From positions 1,581,001 through 1,645,000 of the forward strand of contig NZ_CP014168.1 in assembly GCF_001717955.1 (NCBI RefSeq): a stretch of DNA of 64,000 bases, read 5' to 3'. The notes under the pieces were generated by a model. It had not been told where the DNA came from, made no database searches, and worked only from the letters and a program-made list of their open reading frames with translations. A program made the translations under genes and the position numbers. Numbering within the stretch: the first letter of the stretch is position 1; every line of letters starts with the position of its first letter. Below, piece after piece: positions 17,798 to 27,690 of the stretch. The stretch is from Sphingomonas panacis. Its GTDB lineage: Bacteria; Pseudomonadota; Alphaproteobacteria; Sphingomonadales; Sphingomonadaceae.

Positions 17798-18858
17798 TGA
17801 CCGATGACGTGACGATCGGCGTCGACGCGCATGTGCTGACCGGCAAATATCAGGGCACGCGCTCGACGCTGACCAATTTGTTGCGCGCGCTGGGCGGGCG
17901 GATCGGCACGCGGCGGCTGATCGTTTATGCGGACGATCCGGTGACGGCGCGGGCGGCGGTCGGGGTCGAGGCGTTCGAATATGTTGCGCTGCCGGCGCGG
18001 GGCGCGGTGCGGCGGCTGCTGGAGTTCCCCCGGCTGTTCCGGCGCGACGGCGTCACCATCGGGGTGTTTCAATATATCGCGCCGCTCGCCGGGCGGCATG
18101 CCGTGTTCGTCCACGATATCCTGCCGCTCACCCACCCGCGCTATTTTCCGCTGGCGATGCGGCTGCGGATGCGGGTGTTCGGCGCGCTGGCGATCCGGCG
18201 CGCGGGCGTGGTGCTCGCCGTCAGCGAGGATACGCGCGCGGCGGTGGAGGCGCGCTTCGGGGTGCCGCCCGAGCGGCTGCGCGTGGTGCTGAACGGGCCG
18301 TCGTTTTCGCCGTCGGCCTATGATCGCGCCGAACCGGCATCGCCGCGCTATATCCTGACGGTCGGGCGGATCGAGCGGCGCAAGAATGTCGGGCTGTTGA
18401 TCGACGCGTTCCGTTTGGCCGACCCGGCCGACGTGCGGCTGGTGATCGTCGGCGCGGTCGATGCCGGGTTCGGCTTCGCGATGCCGCGCGATCCGCGCAT
18501 CGACCTGCGCAGCCATCTGCCCGAGGACGAACTGATCGCTGTGTATCGCGGCGCCAGCCTGTTCGTCTATCCGAGCGCGGCCGAGGGGTTCGGCCTGCCG
18601 CTGCTCGATGCGACGTTGTTCGGCATCCCGACGATCGCCTCGAACCGGACCGCGCTGCCCGAGGTCGGCGGCGATCTCGTCCGCTATTTCGATCCCGAGG
18701 CTGAGGACGCCGTGACGACGCTCGCCGGGCTGATCGCCGGGCATTTCGCTGCGTCGCCGGTTCCGGCGCCGGATGCGGCGCAGCGGCGCGCGCAGGCCGA
18801 ACTTTTCTCCTGGGACCGCGCCGCCGCCGCCTTCCTCGCTGCGATCGACACGCGATGA
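17797..18858 (+). CDS. glycosyltransferase family 4
   Basis: 353 residues, GT-B fold. The N-terminal domain has GVDAHVLTGKYQGTRS, the linker FVHDILPLTHP, and the C-terminal donor domain has ILTVGRIERRKNV and SLFVYPSAAEGFGLPLLDA with the conserved E..G..L pattern that holds the nucleotide sugar. Similar to mannosyl/rhamnosyl transferases of exopolysaccharide synthesis. ATG at 17797 is coupled to the upstream stop (TGATG). Confidence 0.87.
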   Translation: MTDDVTIGVDAHVLTGKYQGTRSTLTNLLRALGGRIGTRRLIVYADDPVTARAAVGVEAFEYVALPARGAVRRLLEFPRLFRRDGVTIGVFQYIAPLAGRHAVFVHDILPLTHPRYFPLAMRLRMRVFGALAIRRAGVVLAVSEDTRAAVEARFGVPPERLRVVLNGPSFSPSAYDRAEPASPRYILTVGRIERRKNVGLLIDAFRLADPADVRLVIVGAVDAGFGFAMPRDPRIDLRSHLPEDELIAVYRGASLFVYPSAAEGFGLPLLDATLFGIPTIASNRTALPEVGGDLVRYFDPEAEDAVTTLAGLIAGHFAASPVPAPDAAQRRAQAELFSWDRAAAAFLAAIDTR

Positions 18859-20060
18859 GCGGCAAGCGCCTGATCGTGCTGACCAGCGATCTGCCCTGCC
18901 CGCCGACCTATGGGCACAAGGTCGATCAGTATCACCGCTGGCGTGCGTTCGCCGCGCGCGGCTGGCGGCTGCGGCTGATCTGCTGGCGCTCGCCGCTGGA
19001 TGCGCCCGCCACCGCCGCCGATGTCGATGCGCTGCGCGACGTATTCGAGGCAATCGATATCCTGCCGATCGCGCACAGCCCCGCCGCCTTCGCGCGGCGG
19101 CTGGCGCGGCTGTGGCGCTACCCCAGCCATGTCGCCGCGCGCGTGCCCGATGCGGCTACGCAGGCGCGGCTGATCGCCGAGGCCAAAGCGTTCGGCCCCG
19201 CCGCGATCGTGCTCGACGGCATTTATGGCGGCGTTGGCGGTGAGGCGCTCGCGCGGGCGTGCGGGGTGCCGGTGATCGTGCGCGGGCACAATATCGAACA
19301 TCTGTATTTCGCGCAGCAGGCCGCAGCCACGCGCGACCTGCGCTCGCGGCTCGCGTGGAGCATCGCGCGCTTCGGGCTCAAGCGGTATGAGGAAGGGCTG
19401 CTCCGGCGCGCAGCGTGGACCTTCGATATCTCCGCCGACGACGTCGCGTACTGGAAGCGGCGCGGCATCGCGCGCATTTCGTGGGCGCCGACGGTGTTTT
19501 CGGGAGACCGCGCGGTCACACGTCTGCCGCCTGCCGAAAAGCGCTGGGACGTTGCCTATATCGGCAACCTGCGGCTGCCCAACAATCTGCGCGGGATCGC
19601 GTGGTTCGTCAGCGATGTGATGCCGCATCTGCGCGCGTTGCGCCCCGGCATACGCTGCGCCTTTGCGGGCGCCGATCCCGGGCCGGCGGCGCTGGCGCTG
19701 TTCGTGCAAGCGCCGGATATCGACCTCATTGCCAATGCGCCGAGTGCGGACGATGTGCTTTGCAACGGGCGCGTGCTGGTCAACCCGATCCTGTCGGGCA
19801 GCGGCGTCAACGTGAAGTCGATCGACATGCTGCGCTATGATGCGCCGATCGTGACCACCTCGGTCGGCGCGCAGGGCTTTGCGCCCGAGGTGGCGGGGCA
19901 GTTCCGTATCCACGACGATGCCGAGCCGTTCGCCCGCGCCGTGGTCGCGGCGCTCGCCGACCCGTATCCGCCGGCGGGACGTTCAGGCGTGCGCAGCCTG
20001 TTCGGCGAAGATGGCATTACCGAACAGGCTGCGCTGATTGCGCGCATCGCCGGCATATGA
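18855..20060 (+). CDS. glycosyltransferase, GT4-like
   Basis: 401 residues, GT-B fold. RLIVLTSDLPCPPTYGHKVDQY starts a Rossmann domain with a donor-specific loop; IVRGHNIEHLYF marks the acceptor domain; DVAYIGNLRLPNNLRGI and NPILSGSGVNVKSIDM form the donor site. The motif set is that of the PEP-CTERM/exosortase-associated and sphingolipid-polysaccharide GT4 proteins. Start overlaps the previous gene (ATGA). Its last 78 bases overlap the convergent DUF1972 gene. Confidence 0.82.
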   Translation: MSGKRLIVLTSDLPCPPTYGHKVDQYHRWRAFAARGWRLRLICWRSPLDAPATAADVDALRDVFEAIDILPIAHSPAAFARRLARLWRYPSHVAARVPDAATQARLIAEAKAFGPAAIVLDGIYGGVGGEALARACGVPVIVRGHNIEHLYFAQQAAATRDLRSRLAWSIARFGLKRYEEGLLRRAAWTFDISADDVAYWKRRGIARISWAPTVFSGDRAVTRLPPAEKRWDVAYIGNLRLPNNLRGIAWFVSDVMPHLRALRPGIRCAFAGADPGPAALALFVQAPDIDLIANAPSADDVLCNGRVLVNPILSGSGVNVKSIDMLRYDAPIVTTSVGAQGFAPEVAGQFRIHDDAEPFARAVVAALADPYPPAGRSGVRSLFGEDGITEQAALIARIAGI

Positions 20061-21278
20061 GCTGCGCTGCGACCACGCTTCGATCAGCTGCTCATACCCC
20101 GACAGCACCTTGTCCCAGGTGAACGCCGCCCGCCACCGCGTCACCGCCGCCGCGCGCAATTCGACGCGCAGCGCCTCGCAACTGACCAGCCGGTCGATAT
20201 GGTCGGAAATCTGGTCCTCCGAGGCGAAATACAGCCCCGCCCGGCCCGCCACCCACCGATTGAAGCGGTTGTCGTGCGCGATGATCGCGTTGCCCGCGCC
20301 GAGCGCTTCGACCAGCGACGGATTGGTGCCGCCGACCTGATGGCCGTGCAGATAGGCGATGCTGTGAACCCGCAGCGCATCGACGATGCGCCGGTCGTAG
20401 ATCGCGCCGGGCATGACGACCTCCGGCCCCGCCGCATTCAGCACCGCCGCGTGATAGGGGATGGCGGGATCGTAGGCGCCGAGCACCAGCAATTTCAGGC
20501 CGCGCCGCCGGCGCGAGAAGGCGCGCACGATCTCCAGCACCGAATTCTCCGGCTCGGGGCGCGCGATCAGCGTGAAGAAGCCGCCCGGCTCCACCCCGAG
20601 ACCGGCGAGCGGCGCGGCCGACATGTCGAGCAGCCGATCGCTGCCATAGGGAATCACGATCATCTTTTCTGGCGACACATGGCTGGCGAGATGGTCGGCG
20701 ATCGCCGGATGATCGGCGATGAGCGTGTTGCCCGCGCGGGCGGCGAGCCGCTCGTTGATCCAGAGGAAGGCGCGCGCGGGCGCGGAATATTTGGCGCGCT
20801 TCCACTCCAGCCCGTCCATATTGACGAGGTTCACCCGGCCACGCGTGCGCAGATACGCACTCAGGAAGCCGGTATTATAGCCCAAGGTCAGGATCGTGCC
20901 GGGGCGTCTGAGCGCGTCTGCCGCCGCGCGGATGTCGAACTCGATGGTTCCCCATGCAGCACCGGCGTGAACGGGGATGTGGATGCGGCGGACGCCCTCC
21001 CACATATCCTCCTCGCGCCGCCCGGTCGGCGAGCCCTGGCAGTAGACGGTGATATCCCATCCGCGCGCGCTCAGGTGCCGCGCGAGCCGGTCCGCGAAGG
21101 TCTCGAAGCCGCCGTGTGTCGCTGGCACACCGCGAATGCCGAGAATGATGAGCGACCGGCGCGGGGCGCGGCCCGTGGCCGGGGCCGTTCGGTGCGGCTG
21201 CCACGCCAGGACGGCATCGTCATCGTCGTCGCGCGCATGGGCGCGTGCGCGCCCGATCTGCCGCACCAATCCCGTCAT
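19983..21278 (-). CDS. DUF1972 glycosyltransferase (rhamnosyltransferase-like)
   Basis: 431 residues. The DUF1972 signature IILGIRGVPATHGGFETFADRL begins near residue 43 and is followed by a GT4 donor domain (TLIARPEPENSVLEIVRAF, HGHQVGGTNPSLVEALGAG). Relatives such as WsaF and Cps2T transfer rhamnose. The first 40 residues, rich in Arg and Asp, are unusual; the real start may be later, but no better start codon is seen. It reads into the 3' end of the preceding plus-strand gene and is followed upstream by a long gene-free region. Confidence 0.8.
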   Translation of the reverse strand: MTGLVRQIGRARAHARDDDDDAVLAWQPHRTAPATGRAPRRSLIILGIRGVPATHGGFETFADRLARHLSARGWDITVYCQGSPTGRREEDMWEGVRRIHIPVHAGAAWGTIEFDIRAAADALRRPGTILTLGYNTGFLSAYLRTRGRVNLVNMDGLEWKRAKYSAPARAFLWINERLAARAGNTLIADHPAIADHLASHVSPEKMIVIPYGSDRLLDMSAAPLAGLGVEPGGFFTLIARPEPENSVLEIVRAFSRRRRGLKLLVLGAYDPAIPYHAAVLNAAGPEVVMPGAIYDRRIVDALRVHSIAYLHGHQVGGTNPSLVEALGAGNAIIAHDNRFNRWVAGRAGLYFASEDQISDHIDRLVSCEALRVELRAAAVTRWRAAFTWDKVLSGYEQLIEAWSQRSSYAGDARNQRSLFGNAIFAEQAAHA

Positions 21279-22115
21279 GCCGTCGCCCGGTACAAAGATG
21301 CGGTCTGCACTATGCGCTGCCAGCCGCGATCCATCAAAGATGCGTGCTCCATAACGATCACCTCCGCGCAGATCATGCGCCTTGCGATGGGTCGATATCG
21401 GGAAATGCGAGACGCGAGATCTACTCGCCGCACAGGAACGCGTAGCGACGATTCGAAGTATGCTTGCCGGTTCTTCTCACGTCAAATGGGTAAATGACAT
21501 TTTCGTTATCTTTTAAGATGTGCGCTGCAATGCGGAATCGGCTGGCCGTCGATCACTTTGCGCTTTAAGGCGACGATGGCTCGGCTACGGAGGTGCGACA
21601 GGTGATAGGACGCTCGACTCTGGGTGCGGCGCGGCGGCGGCTGGGGCGGCTGCGCTTCGGTGCCTGTCGCGGCCTTTCGCCTCGGTTTTGGGGTCACGCC
21701 GCGCGCCGGGCACGATGCTCGATCGTTCCGACCCGTTCGCGGGGGTCGACGAGCGCGATCTCGCCAATGGCCGGCTGTTCGCCGGGCCGCTCAACGATCG
21801 TCCCGGTACCGCAACAATTATGTCGCAGCGCGGCATGCCTCGATTGATCGTGCTTGGACGGGGTTGCGATCGATATCGTGTGGCGGGAACAGAGGACGTG
21901 AGCACCGCGACGCCGAATATCGTGCAAGATGTTCGGCGTTTTACGGTGCCTGTATTGCGGCGCGTCCCGGTACATCATCGAAATTCCTCGGATCGGCGGG
22001 GCTTTACGCGACGAACTGACGTGTGGCGGGGCCGCGCATATTGCCTGACAGCCGCGCCTGTGTCAGATGTTGCACAGCACAAGCCGCGCCGCAGAGCCGT
22101 GTGAAGGGAGCTTAA
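21279..22115. other. 837-bp gene-free region between divergent glycan genes
   Basis: Open frames exist (the longest about 190 codons on the plus strand, 21520-22104) but their composition lacks coding bias and they match nothing I know. The section around 21480-21520 is AT-rich. The region separates the minus-strand DUF1972 gene from the plus-strand export operon and must hold both promoters. I cannot define the promoter elements reliably. Confidence 0.5.
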
Positions 22116-22691
22116 GTGGGTATCCGATCAGCGATGTTGTTGTGCGTCTGCGCGTTGTTGGCGGCGTGCGGAGGCAGGGGTGCGGAGGTCATCTCGACCG
22201 GTGACCGTTACGTCTCCAACCGCGCCGTCGTCACCGATTACCGGCTGGGAATCGGTGACAAGGTGCGTCTCACGGTGTTTCGCGAGCCCGACATGTCGGG
22301 CGAGTTCACGGTCGGGCCGAACGGCACCGTCGCGTTGCCGCTGATCGGCGCGACGCCGGCTGTCGGGCGCCGGGTCGAGGAAGTCGCCGCCGAAGCGCAG
22401 GCGCGCTATGGCGACGGCTATCTGCGCAGCCCGCAGGTCAACATGGAAGTCACCGGCTTCCGTCCGTTCTTCATTCTCGGCGAAGTCACCGCACCCGGCC
22501 AGTTCCCCTATTCGATCGGCCTGACCGCGTTCAACGCGATCGCGACCGCGCAGGGGTTCACCCCGCGCGCCGACCGCTACATCGTTCACATCCGGCGTGA
22601 GGGCGCGACGGTGGAGGAGAATTACCAGCTCACGCCGGATCTGCGGGTATATCCGGGCGATACGATTCGCGTCGGAGAGCGCTTCTTCTGA
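22116..22691 (+). CDS. polysaccharide export lipoprotein (Wza-type), module 1
   Basis: 191 residues. A lipobox LLAAC at about 14-18 gives an outer-membrane-directed lipoprotein. The Poly_export domain is YRLGIGDKVRLTVFREPDMSGEFTVGPNGTVALPLIG, followed by one SLBB-like domain (FFILGEVTAPGQFPYSIGLT). It is about half as long as E. coli Wza, like the short sphingan-type exporters. GTG start with AAGGGAG six bases upstream. First gene of an operon with the beta-barrel and tyrosine kinase genes. Confidence 0.9.
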   Translation: MGIRSAMLLCVCALLAACGGRGAEVISTGDRYVSNRAVVTDYRLGIGDKVRLTVFREPDMSGEFTVGPNGTVALPLIGATPAVGRRVEEVAAEAQARYGDGYLRSPQVNMEVTGFRPFFILGEVTAPGQFPYSIGLTAFNAIATAQGFTPRADRYIVHIRREGATVEENYQLTPDLRVYPGDTIRVGERFF

Positions 22692-22866
22692 TCGGTCGAT
22701 CGGGAGAGTGCTGGTCTTGCCGCATGTGCGGTGACGATCGTTCAGGGAGACGCGGGTTGATGGGATTGCGTTTGGCTCCCGAAGGAAGATGCCACCGCTC
22801 CGCCTGGGCGTGCGGCGCTTCGGCGCGCATCCTGGCGTGTTGCGGTGCGGGAGCGTCCGGGGGCTC

Positions 22867-24183
22867 ATGACCGTGTCCGCCAAATCGGTGAATCGGGGGT
22901 GGCGCCTCCTGCTGTGCGCGGCCGTGCCGGCGTGCGCGATCGTTCCCGCGCGCGCGCAGGTCGGCGAATCGCTGCTGTTGCCGCCGGTGGTGCCGCCGGG
23001 GTTCAACCGCGGGCGCAACCAGAGCGTGGTCGAACTGCCGCGCCGGGCGTTCGACCCGGTCGGGATTCGCATCGGATCGTTCAATCTGCTGCCGTCGATC
23101 CAGTCCGGCGGCGGCGCGACCAGCAACACCTATTACACCGCCGAGCCGACCGCCTCCGCCTTCATCTCGACAACACCGAGCGCGACGTTGATCTCGCGGT
23201 GGAACCGGCACGAGCTGCTGGTTTCCGGTACGGGCACGTTCCGCCAATATATCGGTCAGTCGCGTCGCAACGAGGCGACATGGCAAAGCGATGTGCGGGG
23301 GCGGGTGGATCTTGGGCGGTTCAGTTCCGTTACGGTCGAAGAGATTTCGACGCAGGCGAACGAAAGCCAGTTTTCCGGAGAAGTGACGCCGACGGTCGCA
23401 GCGATTTCCCGATATCGCCGTGATTTCGTGAGTGTGCGCGGCGTCAATCAGGTCGGGCGGACCCGCACGACATTGGCCGTCGATTACGCATCGTTTCGTT
23501 TTCAACCATTGCCGTTGCTGGACGGTGAAACGCGCGACCAGTCGAACCGCGACCGGAACATCGCACGTGTCACCGGCCAGTTCGAATACGCCCTATCGCC
23601 TAGCCTTGCCTTCTTCGCGCAGGGTTCCTTCGCCAACCAGGCCTTCAAGACCGAATTAAGCCCCGGCGTGCCCAACCTCGATTCGGATGGGCTTCGCGCA
23701 CTCGGCGGGATCAACTTCGATTTGCCGGGCAAGGTCCGCGGGTCGCTCGGCGTCGGCTATACCCGCCAGACGTTCGAGGCTGCGCTCTACAAGCCGGTCG
23801 GCGGCGTGTCGCTCGAGGGCAGGCTCGAACTCTTTCCATCGCGACTGACGACCGTCACCTTGGGCGCGCGTCGCTCGATCGAGATTACCAGTCTGGGCAT
23901 CAGTGGCGCCTATTGGGACAACCGTGTCAGCACGCGAGTCGATCGGGAGGTCTGGCGCGGCATTCTGGTGAACGCGACCGGTGAATATTCTCGACAGAAT
24001 TATGTCCGTACCGGACAGAATGCGAATGCGTACCGGCTCGGCGCTGGCGCACGGTATTTGTCCTCGCGCAAGGTGGTGCTCGATGGTTCGCTCAGTTACA
24101 GCAATCGCAGCGCAACATCGGGCGTACTTGGCAGCGGTTACGACGAAGTACGGGGCGAGGTGGGGTTGACGTTCCGGATCTAA
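22867..24183 (+). CDS. outer-membrane beta-barrel protein of polysaccharide export
   Basis: 438 residues. A signal peptide ends in CAIVPARAQ, then come about 16 amphipathic strands with the usual alternating pattern and a final aromatic-hydrophobic strand (EVRGEVGLTFRI). Its place between a Wza-type lipoprotein and a Wzc-type kinase matches the outer-membrane barrel (GelF/SpsF-like) of sphingan clusters, proposed to help polymer exit. I chose the ATG at 22867 because it places the signal peptide correctly; an earlier ATG (22789) adds 26 residues. Confidence 0.8.
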   Translation: MTVSAKSVNRGWRLLLCAAVPACAIVPARAQVGESLLLPPVVPPGFNRGRNQSVVELPRRAFDPVGIRIGSFNLLPSIQSGGGATSNTYYTAEPTASAFISTTPSATLISRWNRHELLVSGTGTFRQYIGQSRRNEATWQSDVRGRVDLGRFSSVTVEEISTQANESQFSGEVTPTVAAISRYRRDFVSVRGVNQVGRTRTTLAVDYASFRFQPLPLLDGETRDQSNRDRNIARVTGQFEYALSPSLAFFAQGSFANQAFKTELSPGVPNLDSDGLRALGGINFDLPGKVRGSLGVGYTRQTFEAALYKPVGGVSLEGRLELFPSRLTTVTLGARRSIEITSLGISGAYWDNRVSTRVDREVWRGILVNATGEYSRQNYVRTGQNANAYRLGAGARYLSSRKVVLDGSLSYSNRSATSGVLGSGYDEVRGEVGLTFRI

Positions 24184-24228
24184 TACTTTCCCGGGACAGA
24201 ACGCTTCTAGCAGGATAACAGGACGCTT

Positions 24229-26361
24229 ATGGAAGTCAGACAGGAAGCCGGTGAGTCCGAAGCGCAGCTTGCGGATATCATCCAGATGGTCCGCGACACC
24301 GTCATGCGTCGGTGGCTGCTGCTGCTTGTCGTGTTCGCGGCGGTGGCGGTGCTGGGGATCGTCGCGGTACAGTTCCTGCCGGTCTCCTACACCTCGACGG
24401 CGAAGGTGCGAATCGATCCGTCGCTCAACCCGCTCGCCACCAAATCGGCGGACGGCAAGGCCGAACTGACCCCGGAAGCGATCGACACCGAGGTCGCCTC
24501 GGTGCAATCGCCGACGATCGCGCGCGCGATCGTGCGGCAGTTCCACCTCGATCGCGATCCCGAATTCGCCAAGGCCTTGCAGGGGGGCGGACCTGGTCTT
24601 ACGACGGCGTCCGATCGCGAGAGCGTGCTTGCCGCCGCGCTCCTCAAGAAGCTGAACGTTTCCCGCGAAAAGCTGACCTACATCCTCGACATCAGCTTCA
24701 CCTCGGCCGATCCGATCAAGGCCGCCAAGTTCGCCAACGCGTTCGCGCAGGGCTATATCGACGCCAAGACCGGCAACAAGGCCGGCACCGCCGAACGCCA
24801 GTCGCAATGGTTTGAGCGTCGGCTGAAGGAACTGGCCGACGATGCGCGCAATGCCGACGCGCAAGTCGCCGATTACCGCGCTAAGGCGGGGATCGTCGAA
24901 AGCGACGGCGGTGGCGCGAACGGCAGTACGATCGTCGACCAGCAGATCACCCCGCTCGCCGGCTCGCTCGCTCAGGCGCAAGCCGATGCGGCGGCGGCAC
25001 GGTCCGATCTCGATGCCGCGCGCACGCAGATGGCGCATGGCAGTCGCGACTCGGTCGGTGTCGTGCTCAATTCGGCGACGGTGCAGGCATTGCGCAGCCA
25101 GCGTTCCGACATCGTGCGCAACCTCGGCGAAATCCAGGTTCGTTACGGCGAGAAGCACCCCGAGACGCTGCGCGTGCGCGACCAACTTGCCGCAGTCGAT
25201 GCGCAGCTTCAGAACGAGACGCGGCGTGTGATCTCCGCGCTGACCGCCACCGCCGCGTCCACGCAAGCACGCGTCGCGAGTTTGCGTGAGTCGATGGGGC
25301 AGCTCGAAACGCGGCGTGCCGGCGATACCCGCAACGCGGTGATCGCCGAAGGTCTCGAGCGCGAGGCGACCGCCAAGCGTGCGCTCTATGATCGCATGTC
25401 GCAGATGGCGCTCGACAGCATGCAGGCGGCGCGTGTGTCGCTGGCGCAGGCGCAGATCGTCGAGGTCGCGCAGGCGCCGTCACGGCCAACCAGCCCGAAC
25501 AAGCCGCTCTTCTATGTCGCCGCTTTGGTGCTCGGTCTGATCGCCGGCGGTGCCACGATCGCGGTGCAGGAACTGATGTCGGGCACCTTGCGCTCGGCGG
25601 AAGACGCCGACCGCACGCTCGGCCTGACGATGCTCGCGGCGATCCCCAAGGTCGCCAAGGGCGTCAACCCGGCCGATCTGCTCATCACCGAGCCGACCTC
25701 GTTCTTCTCGGAATCGCTGCGCATCGTCCGCGCCGCGGTGCTGGGCGTGCGCGGCCAGGCCGCGCCCAAGGTGATCGCGCTCACCTCGGCGCTGCCGAGC
25801 GAAGGCAAGAGCACCACCGCGCTCGCGTTCGCGCGCACGCTCGCGATCGCGAACGCCAAGACCCTGCTGATCGAGTGCGACGTTCGTCGCGCGGTCATGC
25901 AGCGCATGGTCAAGGGCGCGCCGCCGCGCGTCGGTCTGGTCGAAGTGATCCACGGCGACGCGCAACTCGACGAGGCGATCCTGCCGGGTGACGTGCCGGG
26001 GCTCGACCAGTTGCTCGTCGTGTCGCGCTATTTCAGCTCGGAGGATCTGTTCGGCGGCGGCGCGATGGAAAATCTGCTCAATACGCTGCGCGGTCGCTAC
26101 GATCATATCGTGCTCGATCTGCCGCCGCTGATGGGTCTCGCCGACGGCCGCTTCCTCGCGGTACTGGCGGACGCGACGATCATGGTGGTGAAGTGGGATG
26201 AGACGCCCGCCTCGGCAGCCTCCTCGGCCGTCAACTGGCTTCGCGCCGACGGCAGCAACCCGATCGGCATGGTCTATTCGATGGTCGGCCAAGGCGCCGA
26301 ATCGGTCGGTGGCCTGTATTATTACTCGCGCAAATACGCCGAATATTACCGGAGCGCGTGA
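24229..26361 (+). CDS. polysaccharide co-polymerase/tyrosine autokinase (Wzc-type), module 1
   Basis: 710 residues. Two membrane helices (about 28-48 and near 425-445) enclose a large periplasmic coiled-coil Wzz domain. The cytoplasmic BY-kinase has Walker A ALPSEGKST near 522, Walker A' LLIECDVRRA and Walker B HIVLDLPP. The C-terminus is a tyrosine cluster (YYYSRKYAEYYRSA), the autophosphorylation site. It sets chain length and couples synthesis to export. Immediately downstream of the lipoprotein and barrel genes. Confidence 0.92.
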   Translation: MEVRQEAGESEAQLADIIQMVRDTVMRRWLLLLVVFAAVAVLGIVAVQFLPVSYTSTAKVRIDPSLNPLATKSADGKAELTPEAIDTEVASVQSPTIARAIVRQFHLDRDPEFAKALQGGGPGLTTASDRESVLAAALLKKLNVSREKLTYILDISFTSADPIKAAKFANAFAQGYIDAKTGNKAGTAERQSQWFERRLKELADDARNADAQVADYRAKAGIVESDGGGANGSTIVDQQITPLAGSLAQAQADAAAARSDLDAARTQMAHGSRDSVGVVLNSATVQALRSQRSDIVRNLGEIQVRYGEKHPETLRVRDQLAAVDAQLQNETRRVISALTATAASTQARVASLRESMGQLETRRAGDTRNAVIAEGLEREATAKRALYDRMSQMALDSMQAARVSLAQAQIVEVAQAPSRPTSPNKPLFYVAALVLGLIAGGATIAVQELMSGTLRSAEDADRTLGLTMLAAIPKVAKGVNPADLLITEPTSFFSESLRIVRAAVLGVRGQAAPKVIALTSALPSEGKSTTALAFARTLAIANAKTLLIECDVRRAVMQRMVKGAPPRVGLVEVIHGDAQLDEAILPGDVPGLDQLLVVSRYFSSEDLFGGGAMENLLNTLRGRYDHIVLDLPPLMGLADGRFLAVLADATIMVVKWDETPASAASSAVNWLRADGSNPIGMVYSMVGQGAESVGGLYYYSRKYAEYYRSA

Positions 26362-26382
26362 CGCGCTCGCGCGCCGGGCGGC

Positions 26383-27690
26383 GTGAACGGGTGCCGGATC
26401 GTGGCACGCGCTGACCGCGGCCCGGCGCTCACCGGGGATCTGTTGCGCTACGCGCTGGCGCTGGCCGGGCCGGTCGGCTCGGCCGGTGCGCAATTCCTGC
26501 TGTCGCTGGTGTTGTTGCGGCAGGTCGATCCGGCGGGGTTCGGGCGCTTCTCGTTCCTGCTGATCGCGGCGCAGCTCGGCTCGGCGATCTGGTCCGCCTT
26601 GTTCTGGGCGCCGCTGCCGCTGGTGCTTAGCGCAGCCCGCGACGAGGGTGTGGACGATCCGGCGCGAACCATGCTGTCCGCCAATCTGTGCGGCGTGCTG
26701 CTCGCGGCCTTGCCGTTCGCGCTGGTCGCGCGCGCCGTTGGCGAGGGCTGGGATGCGGTTGCGCTGTTCGCCGCCTTCGCCGCGCTCGCGCTGCTGCGCG
26801 GGTTCGCGCGCGCGCTCGGCTATGCGCGCGCGCAGCAACGCCGCGTGAGCGGATCGGACCTGCTCTATAGCGTCGTGCTGCTGATCGGCACCGCGCTGCT
26901 GTTTGCTGGCGTCGTGCGCGGCACTGGCGGCGCTTTTGCGGTGTTCCTTGTCGCGACGGTGGCGGGGTTGCTCGCCTTCGGCCCCGCCGTTCTCGTCGAG
27001 CAGATCGCCGCGTTCAGCCCGGCGCATCTCGCCAACTATCGCAGCGTGTGGCGCGCGCATGGCCGCTGGTCGCTGCTCGGCGTGGTGACGTCCGAGGCGA
27101 CCGTCAACGCGCATGCCTATCTCGTCACCGGCTTCCTCGGTGCGGGCGCGTTCGCGCCGCTGGCGGCGGCGGCGATTCTGATCCGGCCGATCACGGTCAT
27201 CTTCAATGCTCTGACCGAGTTCGAGCGGTCCCGGATCGCGCGGGCGATCGGTGCGGACGATCTCGGCGAGGCGCGCCACGCGGTGCGGTTGTTCCGCGCG
27301 ATCCTGCTGCTAAGCTGGCTTGGTACCGCCGTCGCCACCGCCGCTTTGTTGTGGTTCGATCCACGGCTGATCTATCCGCCGCAATATCACCGGCACATGC
27401 TCGCGATCGGCGCGGCGTTGTGGATGACGACAGCGCTGTTCCGGGTGGTGCGGATTCCCGATGGCACTTTGCTTCAGGCCGGCGGCGCGTTCCGGCCGCT
27501 CGCGCTGGCGAGCCTGTGGTCGGCGTTCGTCTCGGTCGCGGCGGTCGCGGCGCTGCTGCTGATCGCGCCGCCTTTGTGGTCGATTCTCGGCGTTGCACTC
27601 GGCGATGCGGTGTGCGCGGCGCTGATCCTGCGCGCGGCGCGGCTGTGGTATGGGCGCGCCGCCTCGCCCACGCTATCACCCACGCCATGA
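26383..27690 (+). CDS. polysaccharide flippase-like membrane protein (Wzx/MATE-type)
   Basis: 435 residues, 12 predicted helices in the pattern of the PST/MurJ-like exporters, beginning GDLLRYALALAGPVGSAGAQFLLSL and with an intracellular FGRFSFLLIAAQ loop. Such proteins flip lipid-linked repeat units to the periplasmic face. It lies 20 bases after the tyrosine kinase and overlaps the next glycosyltransferase gene by four bases. The GTG start is weakly supported; a second GTG at 26401 is possible. Confidence 0.75.
   Translation: MNGCRIVARADRGPALTGDLLRYALALAGPVGSAGAQFLLSLVLLRQVDPAGFGRFSFLLIAAQLGSAIWSALFWAPLPLVLSAARDEGVDDPARTMLSANLCGVLLAALPFALVARAVGEGWDAVALFAAFAALALLRGFARALGYARAQQRRVSGSDLLYSVVLLIGTALLFAGVVRGTGGAFAVFLVATVAGLLAFGPAVLVEQIAAFSPAHLANYRSVWRAHGRWSLLGVVTSEATVNAHAYLVTGFLGAGAFAPLAAAAILIRPITVIFNALTEFERSRIARAIGADDLGEARHAVRLFRAILLLSWLGTAVATAALLWFDPRLIYPPQYHRHMLAIGAALWMTTALFRVVRIPDGTLLQAGGAFRPLALASLWSAFVSVAAVAALLLIAPPLWSILGVALGDAVCAALILRAARLWYGRAASPTLSPTP

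Noticed and set aside
21520..22104. 194-codon plus-strand frame before the export operon
   Set aside because: Biased to Arg/Ala without codon preference, no ribosome-binding site, no recognisable domain.
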